From assembly GCA_013001595.1 (NCBI GenBank), contig JABDMH010000094.1:62001-126000 (forward strand): 64,000 nucleotides of DNA, written 5' to 3'. A program made the translations under genes and the position numbers. Positions 28,181 through 39,660 of the stretch are shown piece after piece (the stretch's first letter is position 1; every line of letters begins with the position of its first letter). Source of the DNA: Saprospiraceae bacterium. GTDB lineage: Bacteria > Bacteroidota > Bacteroidia > Chitinophagales > Saprospiraceae. The notes below the pieces were generated by a model, which worked only from the letters and a program-made list of their open reading frames with translations, did no database searches and was not told where the DNA came from.

Positions 28181-28188
28181 CAAAGGTA
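28181..28188 (-). promoter_or_regulatory. -7 element for adenosyltransferase-pgpH
   Basis: On the minus strand TACCTTTG fits TAnnTTTG and ends 15 bases before the ATG at 28165, giving a very short leader like other genes here. No good -33 TTTG was identified. Confidence 0.4.
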
Positions 28189-28195
28189 TAAAACT

Positions 28196-28306
28196 ATGGG
28201 CACCCCATTGGAGTTTGACCCGGACTTGTTCATCTCAAACGTGCAGCGAAACATGTATTTCGATCCGACGTTGGCCAAACCAGGAAATAGCAGCAGCCTA
28301 ACCTGA
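28196..28306 (+). CDS. Possible 36-residue ORF, unknown
   Basis: An ATG-started frame encodes 36 residues (begins MGTPLEFDPDLFISN, ends GNSSSLT) and stops one base before the stop codon of the opposing ABC ATPase gene. It fills the whole intergenic space. The opposite strand is also open over about 48 codons, so openness alone is weak evidence. It may be a small gene, a gene remnant or chance. Confidence 0.22.
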   Translation: MGTPLEFDPDLFISNVQRNMYFDPTLAKPGNSSSLT

Positions 28307-29005
28307 TCAGGCTACTTTGGGAGGATTTAATTGGTCGCTTTCAATCAATCCATCACGCAATTTAACTACACGCAATGCATGTTCGGCGATATCGGGTTCA
28401 TGAGTAACTACGATTATGGTATTGCCTTCGCTATGTAGTTTTTCGAACATATCCATAATCTCATTAGAGGTCTTGGTGTCCAGATTTCCCGTCGGCTCAT
28501 CGGCCAAAATAATGGCAGGATCATTAACCAGAGCACGAGCCACAGCCACACGCTGTCGCTGACCACCTGATAGCTCATTCGGTTTGTGATCCACCCGATC
28601 TCCCAGACCAACCAAGTCAAGTACCTCTCGAGCTTTTTGGTGACGCGCTTCCTTACTCAACCCTGCATATACCAACGGTAATGCAACATTTTCCAGTGCT
28701 GAAAGTCGTGGTAGTAGGTTGAAAGTTTGAAAAACAAATCCAATCCGACGATTTCTTATTGTTGCTAAATCATCATCGTCCATTTCACTCACTTGTTCAC
28801 CACTTAATAAGTACTCCCCATTGGAAGGTGTATCTAGACATCCCAATAAATTCATTAGGGTAGACTTGCCCGATCCTGAAGGGCCCATTAAGGCCACAAA
28901 CTCATTAGGATAGATATCAAGGTCTATGGTTTGTAATGCTTTCACTACGGTAGATCCCATCTGATACACTTTGGATAGGTTCTTAACTGCAATTACTGGT
29001 TCCAT
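28307..29005 (-). CDS. ABC transporter ATP-binding protein, LolD/MacB type
   Basis: 232 residues. Walker [10 protein letters not shown] (about 39), Q-loop [16 protein letters not shown], signature [15 protein letters not shown], Walker [13 protein letters not shown] and switch His in [12 protein letters not shown]. The LDT phrase after Walker B and the overall length place it with MacB/LolD/FtsE-like ATPases that power export or lipoprotein release through separate FtsX-fold permeases. No permease is adjacent. It appears monocistronic, so its partner must be encoded elsewhere. Confidence 0.92.
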   Translation of the reverse strand: MEPVIAVKNLSKVYQMGSTVVKALQTIDLDIYPNEFVALMGPSGSGKSTLMNLLGCLDTPSNGEYLLSGEQVSEMDDDDLATIRNRRIGFVFQTFNLLPRLSALENVALPLVYAGLSKEARHQKAREVLDLVGLGDRVDHKPNELSGGQRQRVAVARALVNDPAIILADEPTGNLDTKTSNEIMDMFEKLHSEGNTIIVVTHEPDIAEHALRVVKLRDGLIESDQLNPPKVA

Positions 29006-29416
29006 GATTTCGGATTTAAATAAAATGATCCATCACGTAAGGTACGGAAACAAAATGCTGGTGCTTTAGAAACACTTGCCAAAGCATGCTTATTGCTTCC
29101 CTGAACATCAATTTCATTCATATCAACACAAATTCATCTCTTTATCTTTGGCTATGCCAGCACTCCATCATTTCTTCTACTACTACCATATCCAATGCTA
29201 GCACAAGATCACGGTAAAAGTGCGCTCGTGCATTGCCAATCGCACATCTAACAGCCACGACAAAAGGTCAATCCATAAAACTAAAGATCATCCTCATTTC
29301 CATCACAAATTTTAGACAAGGTCATGTTTGGATCAGTCTAAAATTATGGTAATCTAGATCAATTGGTTTGAATAGTTGTATTTTCATGCATTCATTCAGA
29401 TTTCCCCTATTTGCAG
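29006..29416. other. Intergenic region with no convincing gene
   Basis: About 410 bases between the divergent ABC ATPase and deoxynucleoside kinase genes. I saw no ATG-started ORF worth calling. A 37-codon minus-strand stretch around 29150-29265 (containing ARAHFYRDLVLALD) is open but lacks a start and flanking context. A 10-bp inverted repeat lies at 29308-29345. The promoters of both flanking genes must lie here. Confidence 0.4.
29308..29345. repeat. 10-bp inverted repeat upstream of the deoxynucleoside kinase
   Basis: AATTTTAGAC-N18-GTCTAAAATT, arms 29308-29317 and 29336-29345, perfect. No T tract follows on either strand, so it is not a standard terminator. It may be an operator or RNA hairpin about 70 bases before the kinase start. 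Confidence 0.45.
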
Positions 29417-30046
29417 ATGCCGCCAAAACCTAAATACATAGCAGTTGCTGGCAACATTGGTGCTGGAAAGACGACATTGAGCACTCAGCTCGCCAAATAT
29501 TTTAATTGGAATGTGCATTATGAAAATGCTGATGACAACCCTTATTTAGCAGATTTCTACAATGACATGAAGAGATGGGCCTTCAATCTCCAGATCTACT
29601 TCTTGAACAGTCGATACAAACAAATTCTAAAAATATTAAAGGGAGAAGATACGGTCATTCAAGATCGAACGATCTATGAAGACGCATATATTTTTGCACC
29701 CAACCTTCATGAAATGGGACTGATTACATCTCGAGATTTTGAGAATTACCTGGATCTATTTACTACGATGTCTTCTCAGATAAGTCCTCCCGACCTTTTA
29801 ATCTATTTGAGGGCAAGCATTCCAACGCTCGTAAGTAGGATCCATGATAGAGGTAGGGACTATGAGGGAAGCATGAGTTTAGATTATTTAAAAAAGTTAA
29901 ACCAACGATATGACCATTGGATAGATGGGTATGATGAAGGGAAGCTGCTGATCATTGATGCCGATCATCTCAATTTCATCAATGATCCTGAAGGGTTAGG
30001 TACCGTAATTGATATGGTTTCTGGCGAATTGCACGGCTTGTTCTAA
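29417..30046 (+). CDS. Deoxynucleoside kinase (dAK/dGK family)
   Basis: ATG 29417 is chosen over a TTG two codons earlier; 209 residues. The P-loop GNIGAGKTT (about 12-20), the DRTIYEDAY motif (the DRS/ERS element) and the arginine-rich LID segment SRIHDRGRDYEG are typical of the deoxyadenosine/deoxyguanosine/thymidine kinase-2 family. It phosphorylates deoxynucleosides in the salvage pathway. Which base it prefers cannot be settled by eye. Its 3' end overlaps by four bases the end of a small gene on the other strand. Confidence 0.9.
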   Translation: MPPKPKYIAVAGNIGAGKTTLSTQLAKYFNWNVHYENADDNPYLADFYNDMKRWAFNLQIYFLNSRYKQILKILKGEDTVIQDRTIYEDAYIFAPNLHEMGLITSRDFENYLDLFTTMSSQISPPDLLIYLRASIPTLVSRIHDRGRDYEGSMSLDYLKKLNQRYDHWIDGYDEGKLLIIDADHLNFINDPEGLGTVIDMVSGELHGLF

Positions 30047-30243
30047 GCGCACCAATCTATGGTATCCTTCGGCAAAATTTGCAAAGTCAATTCCTGGGGC
30101 TGCTCCTCAACAATAGGGTCTTCTCCTTCAACGTCGCTTGAATACCAAAGAGCTGCCGCTGCAGCGCAATGGACAAGAATAGCGATAAGCATAGCAATCA
30201 CTTTGTTGTTTCTGTTCCTTCTTTTTTCTCCGACTGTTTCCAT
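30043..30243 (-). CDS. Small membrane protein, unknown
   Basis: 66 residues: a basic N-terminus (GEKRRNRNNK), one hydrophobic helix (VIAMLIAILVHCAAAAALWY), then an acidic extracytoplasmic tail with EDPIVEEQPQ. The layout resembles the N-terminal anchor of TonB-type proteins, but the rest is missing, so no such function is claimed. It is convergent with and just overlaps the kinase gene. The positive-inside charge pattern supports a real gene. Confidence 0.5.
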   Translation of the reverse strand: METVGEKRRNRNNKVIAMLIAILVHCAAAAALWYSSDVEGEDPIVEEQPQELTLQILPKDTIDWCA

Positions 30244-30365
30244 AATAGATTAATTATATACTCTCCAGGAGGCATTTCTGGTCTCTAAACATCTAACTTG
30301 ACATATAATTGGAAAACGATGATTTCTACTTGAATAGACTTAATAAATGTTTAAATTTTCACTTG

Positions 30366-31025
30366 ATGAAAAATTATAACCTAATTCTCCTGCTTCTTAG
30401 TATGTTTTTGACATCACTACCTGAGATCTCCTCCCAAGACCCGACGAGATTTGCCGATGACATTCAGTCATATAAAGAGGCTCCTGTAGAATATGAAGGA
30501 CGACCCATCGTCTTTGTTGGAAGCTCGAGTATCCGAATGTGGTCAGATATCAACCAGCGATTTCAAGGATTTCCAATTCTTAACCGTGGTTTTGGGGGTT
30601 CACAGATGAGCGATCTTCTGTATTACCTTGATGATCTTGTAATTCAGTATAAACCCGAGCAAGTCTTTATCTATGAAGGTGATAATGATATTGCAAGCGG
30701 AAAATCGAACGACGAAATATTGAAGGATGCGCAAGAAGTAGTAACACGGCTCTTAGGTGCAATGCCAGATGTCGAGGTCGTATTTATTGCTCCGAAACCG
30801 TCTGTTAAACGCTGGGATATGGCGAACCAATACATGGCTTTGAATGCCGCCCTAAGTAAATATGCGGAGGCAACTAAGCAGGTGAGATTTGCAGATGTTT
30901 GGACACCTGCCCTTGGAAGTGATGGTAAGGTCCGCTCCGATATTTTCTTAGATGACAATTTGCATATGAATGCCCAAGGTTATGACATCTGGGAGGAGGT
31001 GGTAAGGCCTATATTAGCAGAATAG
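30366..31025 (+). CDS. Secreted SGNH/GDSL-family hydrolase
   Basis: Start ATG 30366 puts a signal peptide at the N-terminus (MKNYNLILLLLSMFLTSLP), so 219 residues; an upstream TTG at 30309 is less likely. The nucleophile block is FVGSSSIRMW (GDS replaced by GSS), block III has YEGDNDIASG, and the C-terminal DDNLHMNAQGY carries the Asp and His of the triad. Such enzymes remove acyl or acetyl groups from lipids or glycans. The substrate is unknown. It stands alone; a decayed cupin gene ends 8 bases away on the opposite strand. Confidence 0.83.
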   Translation: MKNYNLILLLLSMFLTSLPEISSQDPTRFADDIQSYKEAPVEYEGRPIVFVGSSSIRMWSDINQRFQGFPILNRGFGGSQMSDLLYYLDDLVIQYKPEQVFIYEGDNDIASGKSNDEILKDAQEVVTRLLGAMPDVEVVFIAPKPSVKRWDMANQYMALNAALSKYAEATKQVRFADVWTPALGSDGKVRSDIFLDDNLHMNAQGYDIWEEVVRPILAE

Positions 31026-31033
31026 CTTTGCAA

Positions 31034-31301
31034 TTATTCACCTCCTTCGGGACCATGGAAGAACACACAATTACAAAACTCTTTAGTAAATGGCTCAAAG
31101 CGATGGACTATTCCAGCTGGAATAAAGAGAAAATCTACAGTCTTGCAGGCGGTCCGCTCTTACCCATGCAGGAAACATCCGGAGCCTGCTGCAATCACAT
31201 ACACTTCATCTCGACTATGGGGTTCTCGTAAATCTGTTTTTTCGGTTTTGTCCATCTCATTGCAAGGCTGTCATTATAAATAATTTCACAAAAGGATTCT
31301 C
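31034..31301 (-). pseudogene. Decayed cupin-domain gene
   Basis: The minus strand, read in one frame, gives EPHSRDEVYVIAAGSG, then an in-frame TAA at 31160-31162, then DFLFIPAGIVHRFEPF and VFFHGPEGGE before a proper stop at 31034. This is the core and C-terminus of a small cupin of the type with a DEVYVV-SGSG and AG-HRFE pattern. Further upstream the match moves to another frame (ENPFVKLFIMTALQ, about 31260-31301), so at least one frameshift is present too. No intact start is seen. A plus-strand ORF at 31028-31231 overlaps it and is judged a shadow. The intact relatives are about 110-120 residues long. Confidence 0.7.
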
Positions 31302-31386
31302 ACTTTTTTTGTAAGGCGCCTTTAACTGATATTCTCATAGATGGTCTTGTTGTCAATCAAGTTTCTCTGGAGATCCAAGGATCAAA

Positions 31387-32154
31387 TCAACGAATGAGCA
31401 AGACCAGTGCTGCTAATGCAGTCATCACCAATACAAACTTGCGGTAAAAATCATCCTTTAGTCGACCCACTATCCTCACACCTAGGAAAAATCCAATGGC
31501 AATGGCTGGAATCATTAGCAGATTTACAGAAAGAGTCTGCCAGGTAATTGTGCCCCAAAACATGACATGCATTGGCACCTTAAAAACATTGATTATCATA
31601 AAAAACCAAGCTCCAGTACCAATAAATTGGTCCTTGGGCATATGCATAGTCAAAAGATAAATGGTAACAATAGCTCCTGCTAGATTGCCAATCATAGTTG
31701 TAAATCCGGCAGCGATTCCCATAGCAGCGGCAAACCACCAGAAGTCTGGAACGGCAGCCGATTTACGCCGTTCCCACCAGAACATAATGCCTATGCTGAT
31801 CACAATGAGCACTGCCATCACATTCTTAAAAGCTTCTTCATTCATCTTATCTCCCGCCCATACCCCAAGAACTACTCCGATCATTGTCCACGGAAGAATT
31901 TTAATGAGCACCTTCCATTGTGCATGTCGATTGTAATAGATGACTGCCATAACATCGGCAATAATCAACATTGGCAGAACAATGCCAGTTGAAGGCTTAC
32001 CTCCAAAAACATAAGCCATTATAGGTACTGCAATCGTCGCTACTCCTTTGATCCCCGCTTTGGAGGCTCCCCACAAGATGGAACAGGCAATGACCAACGA
32101 CCAACCTATCAAATTGACATCAAACGATGAGACCGCTTGCAGATAGCTTTGCAT
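31387..32154 (-). CDS. TauE/SafE (TSUP) family membrane permease
   Basis: I use ATG 32154 (MQSYLQAV...), 255 residues. A frame to 32256 adds 34 residues without membrane or family character. About eight hydrophobic helices, with the family-type N-terminal segment ILWGASKAGIKG and the second-repeat segment AGFTTMIGNLAGAIVTIYLL. TSUP members export or import sulfite, sulfonates, sulfoacetate or other organic anions. Substrate unknown. It follows the acetoacetyl-CoA synthetase gene on the same strand, so short-chain organic-anion transport is possible but unproven. Confidence 0.85.
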   Translation of the reverse strand: MQSYLQAVSSFDVNLIGWSLVIACSILWGASKAGIKGVATIAVPIMAYVFGGKPSTGIVLPMLIIADVMAVIYYNRHAQWKVLIKILPWTMIGVVLGVWAGDKMNEEAFKNVMAVLIVISIGIMFWWERRKSAAVPDFWWFAAAMGIAAGFTTMIGNLAGAIVTIYLLTMHMPKDQFIGTGAWFFMIINVFKVPMHVMFWGTITWQTLSVNLLMIPAIAIGFFLGVRIVGRLKDDFYRKFVLVMTALAALVLLIR

Positions 32155-32295
32155 AGATCTTGAATAAGAGCTGCAAGGTATCCATTTGGACCGAATATTC
32201 AGAAAAGAGGAAGGTCCCACCTGGTCATCAAAACCAGGAAGACTGTCTAGGACCACTTCTAAACGCGCTGTGCAGATCTGGAAACGACCTTTGGG

Positions 32296-34284
32296 CTACA
32301 GTCTTGAGAGATGTTGTGCACTAAAAGCTTCGGCCAGGTCCCGAAAGTATTCCAATGCTGCTGGATTGCGCACTGCATCTTTTTGGGCACTTTGCTCTAG
32401 CGATACACCTTGCAATATCTTTTTGACCGGAATTTCCATCTTCTTGCCACTTAATGTGTATGGAATATCTGGGACAGCAAGTACGATATCTGGGACATGC
32501 CGAGGTGAACACGACAAACGCAGTGTCGTGCGAATTTCCTCAATAAAAGAATCTACCAGCTCCGTGCCTGGAGTCAATTGCACAAATAATGGCATGAAGT
32601 CATCACCATTTTTCTTGTCAAGGTTTAAGACCAGTGCATCCTTTATTTCATTGATGGCATCTAAGGCCGCATAGATTTCGGCAGTGCCTATGCGCACACC
32701 TTTACGATTTAAGGTGGCATCTGATCTTCCCAGGATCTCAAGGGAGCCATCTTCATATAGCTGAATAAAATCACCATGCCGCCATTTACCGGGAAAATCT
32801 TTGTAGTAGCTTGCTCGAAGTCTTTGCTGCTGCGGATCATTCCAAAATTTCACCGGCATACTCGGCATAGGTTTTTCAATAATCATCTCTCCGATACCAG
32901 TGTTCAGTCTGCTACCATCGTCTGCATATGGAAAGAGTGCACAACCCAAAGCACGCGACTGTATGCGACCACGTTGTACAGGCAAATAGGGATTGCCTCC
33001 AACAAAGGCGGTGCAAACATCGGTACCTCCACTCATTGAACAGAGCCAAATGTGTGTTCCCACTTCTGCATAGACCCAGTCGAAAGCCTCTGCAGGAAGT
33101 GGTGATCCAGTCGAACCGATGGATCGCAAAGTACCAAGGTCATAATCGCGTCCAGGTGAGATTTGAAGATTCTTGCACGCAATCAGAAATGGAGCACTTG
33201 TTCCAAAATGGTTCAGGTCTATCTCATCAGCTAGCTTCCAAAGACGGTTTAGATTAGGATATCCTGGGCTGCCTTCATAGAGCAAGGGAGTGGCACCAAC
33301 GAGCATACTTGCTTGTAGAAAATTCCACATCATCCACCCCGTAGTGGTGTACCAAAAAAAAGTTTCTCCCTGCCGAACATCATTGTGCAAATGGAGATAC
33401 TTCAGATGCTCCAACAAGACACCACCGTGAGAGTGGGTTATTGCTTTAGGTTTACCAGTAGTTCCTGATGAAAAGAGAATCCATATGGGAGCACTAAAAG
33501 GCAACCGCTCAAATTCCAATACTGATCCATCAGAATTTTCATCAATTACGTGTGAAAGACTTGACCACCCTTCCGGCTCTGATTGCGCTGGATATAAATG
33601 ATTGAAAAAAAGCTTTGTCCTTACGCCATCAAGGGCATCTGCTATACTCAAAGTCTCCGATTTCCTATCATATACTTTGCCATTGTAAGCGTATCCATCA
33701 ACGCCGATGAAGCAAACGGGATCAATTTGGGCGAACCGGTCAATTACTGTTTTACTGCCAAAATCAGGCGAACAACAAGACCAGATGACACCCAACGAGT
33801 TTGCGGCCAGAAAGGCCATGATCGTTTCAGGTGTGTTGGGTAAATAGGCAGCAATGCGGTCTCCTGGTTTTAGCCCATGATCTTTGAAGTACTTGCGTAG
33901 AGCAGAAACCTTCCTTTCTAGTTCTGACCATGAGATGGATTGTATAGCATGCCTTTCAGATCCATATAGAAGTGCTGGCCTCTGGTCTGATTGATGCCGA
34001 AAGATATGTTCAGCATAATTGACTTTGACTCCACCAAACCATTCTACCGCTGGCATATTTTCTCCCTGCAGTACAAACGAGAGATGGCCACTATATTGAA
34101 TATCAAAATATTGCCAAAGGCTTTTCCAAAAATCGGCAATATTCTCTATCGACCACCACCAAAGAGATGCATAATCTTCAAAGCTCAAGTCCTTGTCTGT
34201 CCGGAGCCACTCTATGTAATGATGCAGATTGGAATTGGCCTTAAATGCTTCTTCGGGCTTCCACAAAATCACTTCTTCTCTCAT
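32296..34284 (-). CDS. Acetoacetyl-CoA synthetase
   Basis: 662 residues, standard for acetoacetate--CoA ligase of the ANL superfamily. The N-terminal WWWSIENIADFWKSLWQYF is characteristic of the acetoacetyl branch. The AMP-binding core has ILFSSGTTGKPKAITHSHG (near 270), and SGGTDVC and GRSDATLNRKGVRIG follow. The catalytic C-terminal lysine is in SGKKMEIPVKK. It activates acetoacetate with ATP and CoA, feeding ketone-body or PHB breakdown into acetyl-CoA. It is the first gene of a possible pair with the TSUP permease. A 7-bp hairpin lies just before its start. Confidence 0.92.
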   Translation of the reverse strand: MREEVILWKPEEAFKANSNLHHYIEWLRTDKDLSFEDYASLWWWSIENIADFWKSLWQYFDIQYSGHLSFVLQGENMPAVEWFGGVKVNYAEHIFRHQSDQRPALLYGSERHAIQSISWSELERKVSALRKYFKDHGLKPGDRIAAYLPNTPETIMAFLAANSLGVIWSCCSPDFGSKTVIDRFAQIDPVCFIGVDGYAYNGKVYDRKSETLSIADALDGVRTKLFFNHLYPAQSEPEGWSSLSHVIDENSDGSVLEFERLPFSAPIWILFSSGTTGKPKAITHSHGGVLLEHLKYLHLHNDVRQGETFFWYTTTGWMMWNFLQASMLVGATPLLYEGSPGYPNLNRLWKLADEIDLNHFGTSAPFLIACKNLQISPGRDYDLGTLRSIGSTGSPLPAEAFDWVYAEVGTHIWLCSMSGGTDVCTAFVGGNPYLPVQRGRIQSRALGCALFPYADDGSRLNTGIGEMIIEKPMPSMPVKFWNDPQQQRLRASYYKDFPGKWRHGDFIQLYEDGSLEILGRSDATLNRKGVRIGTAEIYAALDAINEIKDALVLNLDKKNGDDFMPLFVQLTPGTELVDSFIEEIRTTLRLSCSPRHVPDIVLAVPDIPYTLSGKKMEIPVKKILQGVSLEQSAQKDAVRNPAALEYFRDLAEAFSAQHLSRL

Positions 34285-34292
34285 GTGATGCT

Positions 34293-34309
34293 TCTCTTTA
34301 GAAAAGAGA
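34293..34309. repeat. Short hairpin before acetoacetyl-CoA synthetase
   Basis: TCTCTTT-N3-AAAGAGA is a perfect 7-bp inverted repeat 8 bases before the ATG at 34284. It could influence initiation or be a binding site. No T tract follows on the minus strand. Confidence 0.3.
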
Positions 34310-34371
34310 TGAACTACGGTAAATTAAGTATTTGTCATCAATTTGTCGGGCGTGTTTGAATTTTGTCGCTT

Positions 34372-34896
34372 TCACAACTTAGGTGCAAGCACATGCCATA
34401 CTACAATACCCAAACAAACAGATACATTGAGGGAATGCTTGGTGCCAAATTGTGGTATTTCAAGGTATTCATCCATCATTGGAAGAATATTTTCAGAAAG
34501 GCCAGTGACCTCATTTCCAAAAAACAAGGCCAAAGGATCGTCAGCGTGTACGTAATCCTGCAATTGTGTTGAAGCCGACGTTTGCTCAACACCGATGCAC
34601 TGGTACCCATTTTTTTTCAATTCGAGAACGGCAGATGCGGTTCGTTCATAATGTGCCCATTCCATCGATTCCGTGGCACCTATCGCCGATTTCAGGATTT
34701 CCCGATGTGGCGGTTGTGCAGTAATGCCACATAGCATGATCCGTTCCAGCGCAAATGCATCTGCGGTGCGAAAAGCAGATCCAACATTGAGTGCAGATCG
34801 AATATTATCTAAGACGAGGACAATACGTCTCTTTGACATTTCTCGAAAACCTTCAAGGGAAATTCTTCCGAGCTCCTCTAATTTCAGTTTACGCAT
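34372..34896 (-). CDS. SpoU/TrmH-family RNA 2'-O-methyltransferase
   Basis: 174 residues, a minimal SPOUT catalytic domain without the N-terminal substrate-binding domain of TrmH proper. Motif 1 is VLDNIRSALNVGSAFRTADAF with the catalytic Asn/Arg, motif 2 is ALFFGNEVTGLSENIL, and motif 3 is LNVSVCLGIVVW, which forms the trefoil knot for S-adenosylmethionine. It probably methylates a ribose in tRNA or rRNA. The precise site is not assignable. It is monocistronic, 87 bases upstream of the acetoacetyl-CoA synthetase gene. Confidence 0.88.
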   Translation of the reverse strand: MRKLKLEELGRISLEGFREMSKRRIVLVLDNIRSALNVGSAFRTADAFALERIMLCGITAQPPHREILKSAIGATESMEWAHYERTASAVLELKKNGYQCIGVEQTSASTQLQDYVHADDPLALFFGNEVTGLSENILPMMDEYLEIPQFGTKHSLNVSVCLGIVVWHVLAPKL

Positions 34897-34973
34897 AATC
34901 CTATCTTCGGTATTTGATCGAAGGTAAGTTTATAGAACTATACTGAGCACAACTTTTGGCCGAAAACAACCAC

Positions 34974-38135
<3,162 letters not shown>

Positions 38136-38308
38136 TCAGTTACGGCCTCTAAAGGTACCACTACTTACGCAGAATTCATTCTAAAGCCACTTCAAATTAT
38201 AAAATTCTTTAATCCTTCTCGGCGTTTAAATTCGAGCCGTATCATGATAAAATAGGCAGGCCATCAACAACAAAGTGCTGATGGTTACTTATAGTGGTGG
38301 TCTGTTCA

Positions 38309-39154
38309 TCAGGCGCAACAGGAACTTTCGCAACAAGCATCTGCTTTCGTGCTCGATTTACGCGCCGATATAGTGATGCTTTTCAGGCCATTGCCCGCAT
38401 CTCTCCATCTTGAAATTTCTTCTACAGACACGTGTTTTTCTATCAGTGCCTCTGGAATGGGTAATGACTTTTCAGATAAGATCTGTACATCTTCAAAACC
38501 AACATCGGTGATCAAACGGAGGTAGGCTTCTTTAGAGTGAGCCCCAGCCACACAGCCAGTGAAAAGCTCCATATTAGAGCGTATTGCGTCTGGTAACTCG
38601 TCATCGATAATGACGTCGGAAAAACTCATGTGTCCTCCGACTTTGATGATTCTAAATGTTTCTTTAAAGGCTAATACTTTATCGGGTATGAGATTAAATA
38701 CGCAATTGCTAATAACCACATCTGCAAAGTCATTGGGCAAGGGATTGTCCTCTATTTCTCCTAAGGCAAAGCTCACATTTTTAACACCCAATTTTCTTGC
38801 GTTTTCTCTGGCTTTACGGACCATTTCGAAAGTGAAGTCAAGACCAATTACTCGCCCTTCGGGACCGGTTCGTTCTTGAGCCACAAAGCAATCATTGCCA
38901 GCTCCCGAACCCAAATCAACAACAGTATCGCCAGGGTTAATATTTATAAACTCAGTCGGCATTCCACATCCCAACTTCAAATCGGCCTCAGGAAAATATC
39001 CTGCCTTGCCTTCGTAACTATCTGCAAAACAAGTGGCATCTGAAGATGATCCCTCGCAACATTCTACACTTCCTTCTTGGGCAATGGCAGCATAAGTTCT
39101 ATGCACTTCAGTCTTTAGCGCTTCCTTTTTACTTTTTTCCATAACTAACAACAT
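38309..39154 (-). CDS. arsM: Arsenite S-adenosylmethionine methyltransferase
   Basis: 281 residues from ATG 39154; an alternative ATG at 39142 avoids overlap with arsR and is equally possible. The SAM site is VVDLGSGAGNDCFVA, followed by ISNCVFNLIPDK and GGHMSFSDVIIDDELP. Conserved cysteines for As(III) occur in VECCEG, KLGCGMP, ISNCVF and GCVAGAHS. It methylates trivalent arsenic to mono-, di- and trimethyl forms. An extra Cys-rich tail (DACCESSCCA) may bind metalloid. It lies directly after arsR in one transcript. No arsenite pump or reductase is in the window. Confidence 0.93.
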   Translation of the reverse strand: MLLVMEKSKKEALKTEVHRTYAAIAQEGSVECCEGSSSDATCFADSYEGKAGYFPEADLKLGCGMPTEFININPGDTVVDLGSGAGNDCFVAQERTGPEGRVIGLDFTFEMVRKARENARKLGVKNVSFALGEIEDNPLPNDFADVVISNCVFNLIPDKVLAFKETFRIIKVGGHMSFSDVIIDDELPDAIRSNMELFTGCVAGAHSKEAYLRLITDVGFEDVQILSEKSLPIPEALIEKHVSVEEISRWRDAGNGLKSITISARKSSTKADACCESSCCA

Positions 39155-39462
39155 TTTATTTTATTAAATAAAGAATTCAACATTGATCTTGCTTTTTTAC
39201 AGATCGACTCATTCAAGCAGTAACACATCCGTGGTCCATCTATCTCTCCAATAATCAAATTCGCCTGCTTCAAAGCTTTCAAGTGCTGGGACACGGTTGA
39301 CTGCGACAAGGGCAGCTCATCCACGATTTCTCCGCATATGCATGTTTGCCTGGCAGCAAGCACTTTGAGAATAGCGATGCGCGCTGGATGACTAAGGGCC
39401 TTTGCAATGTCTGCCAGTTGTTCATCCTCCCTATTAAAAAATTCTGATTTCGAATATGCCAT
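39145..39462 (-). CDS. arsR: ArsR-family metalloregulator
   Basis: 105 residues with the winged helix-turn-helix LSQSTVSQHLKALKQANLI. The metal-sensing pair is in QTCICGE, next to the recognition region, as in arsenic-responsive ArsR proteins. Additional cysteines are at the end (KIKCC). It should repress its own promoter until arsenite binds. It overlaps the first arsM start by ten bases, so the two are co-transcribed. A dyad around the -7 box lies at 39472-39494. Confidence 0.93.
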   Translation of the reverse strand: MAYSKSEFFNREDEQLADIAKALSHPARIAILKVLAARQTCICGEIVDELPLSQSTVSQHLKALKQANLIIGEIDGPRMCYCLNESICKKARSMLNSLFNKIKCC

Positions 39463-39471
39463 GTTTCATTG

Positions 39472-39494
39472 TATATCGCAAATATACGATAATA
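39472..39494 (-). promoter_or_regulatory. arsRM promoter with ArsR-type operator around the -7 box
   Basis: On the minus strand TATATTTG (39479-39486) is a perfect TAnnTTTG element 17 bases before the arsR ATG. It is flanked by near-symmetric arms TATATCG (39472-39478) and CGATAATA (39487-39494). Repressor bound here would cover the -7 element, in keeping with ArsR autoregulation. Confidence 0.55.
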
Positions 39495-39660
39495 AAACAA
39501 CTTGCCTAGAAAAAACCAAGATTTTGACTTATCCCTAGATCTTAGACTAGCGTGTTGGAACTCTTTGCTTCACGATACCTAAGATAGTTGATGCATTCAG
39601 GAACATGAATCCTGGTTAAATCTTACTTTTAGGATCCTAGATAATTGCAAAGTATCAAAC

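Noticed and set aside
31028-31231. Plus-strand 67-residue ORF
   Set aside because: It starts with TTG, has no recognisable product and is antisense to the cupin remnant, whose reading frames explain the sequence better.
38261-38284. Terminator for arsM (CCATCA/TGATGG)
   Set aside because: Six-bp stem with a 12-nt loop and only a poor T tract (CCTGCCTATTTTA) on the minus strand; not convincing.
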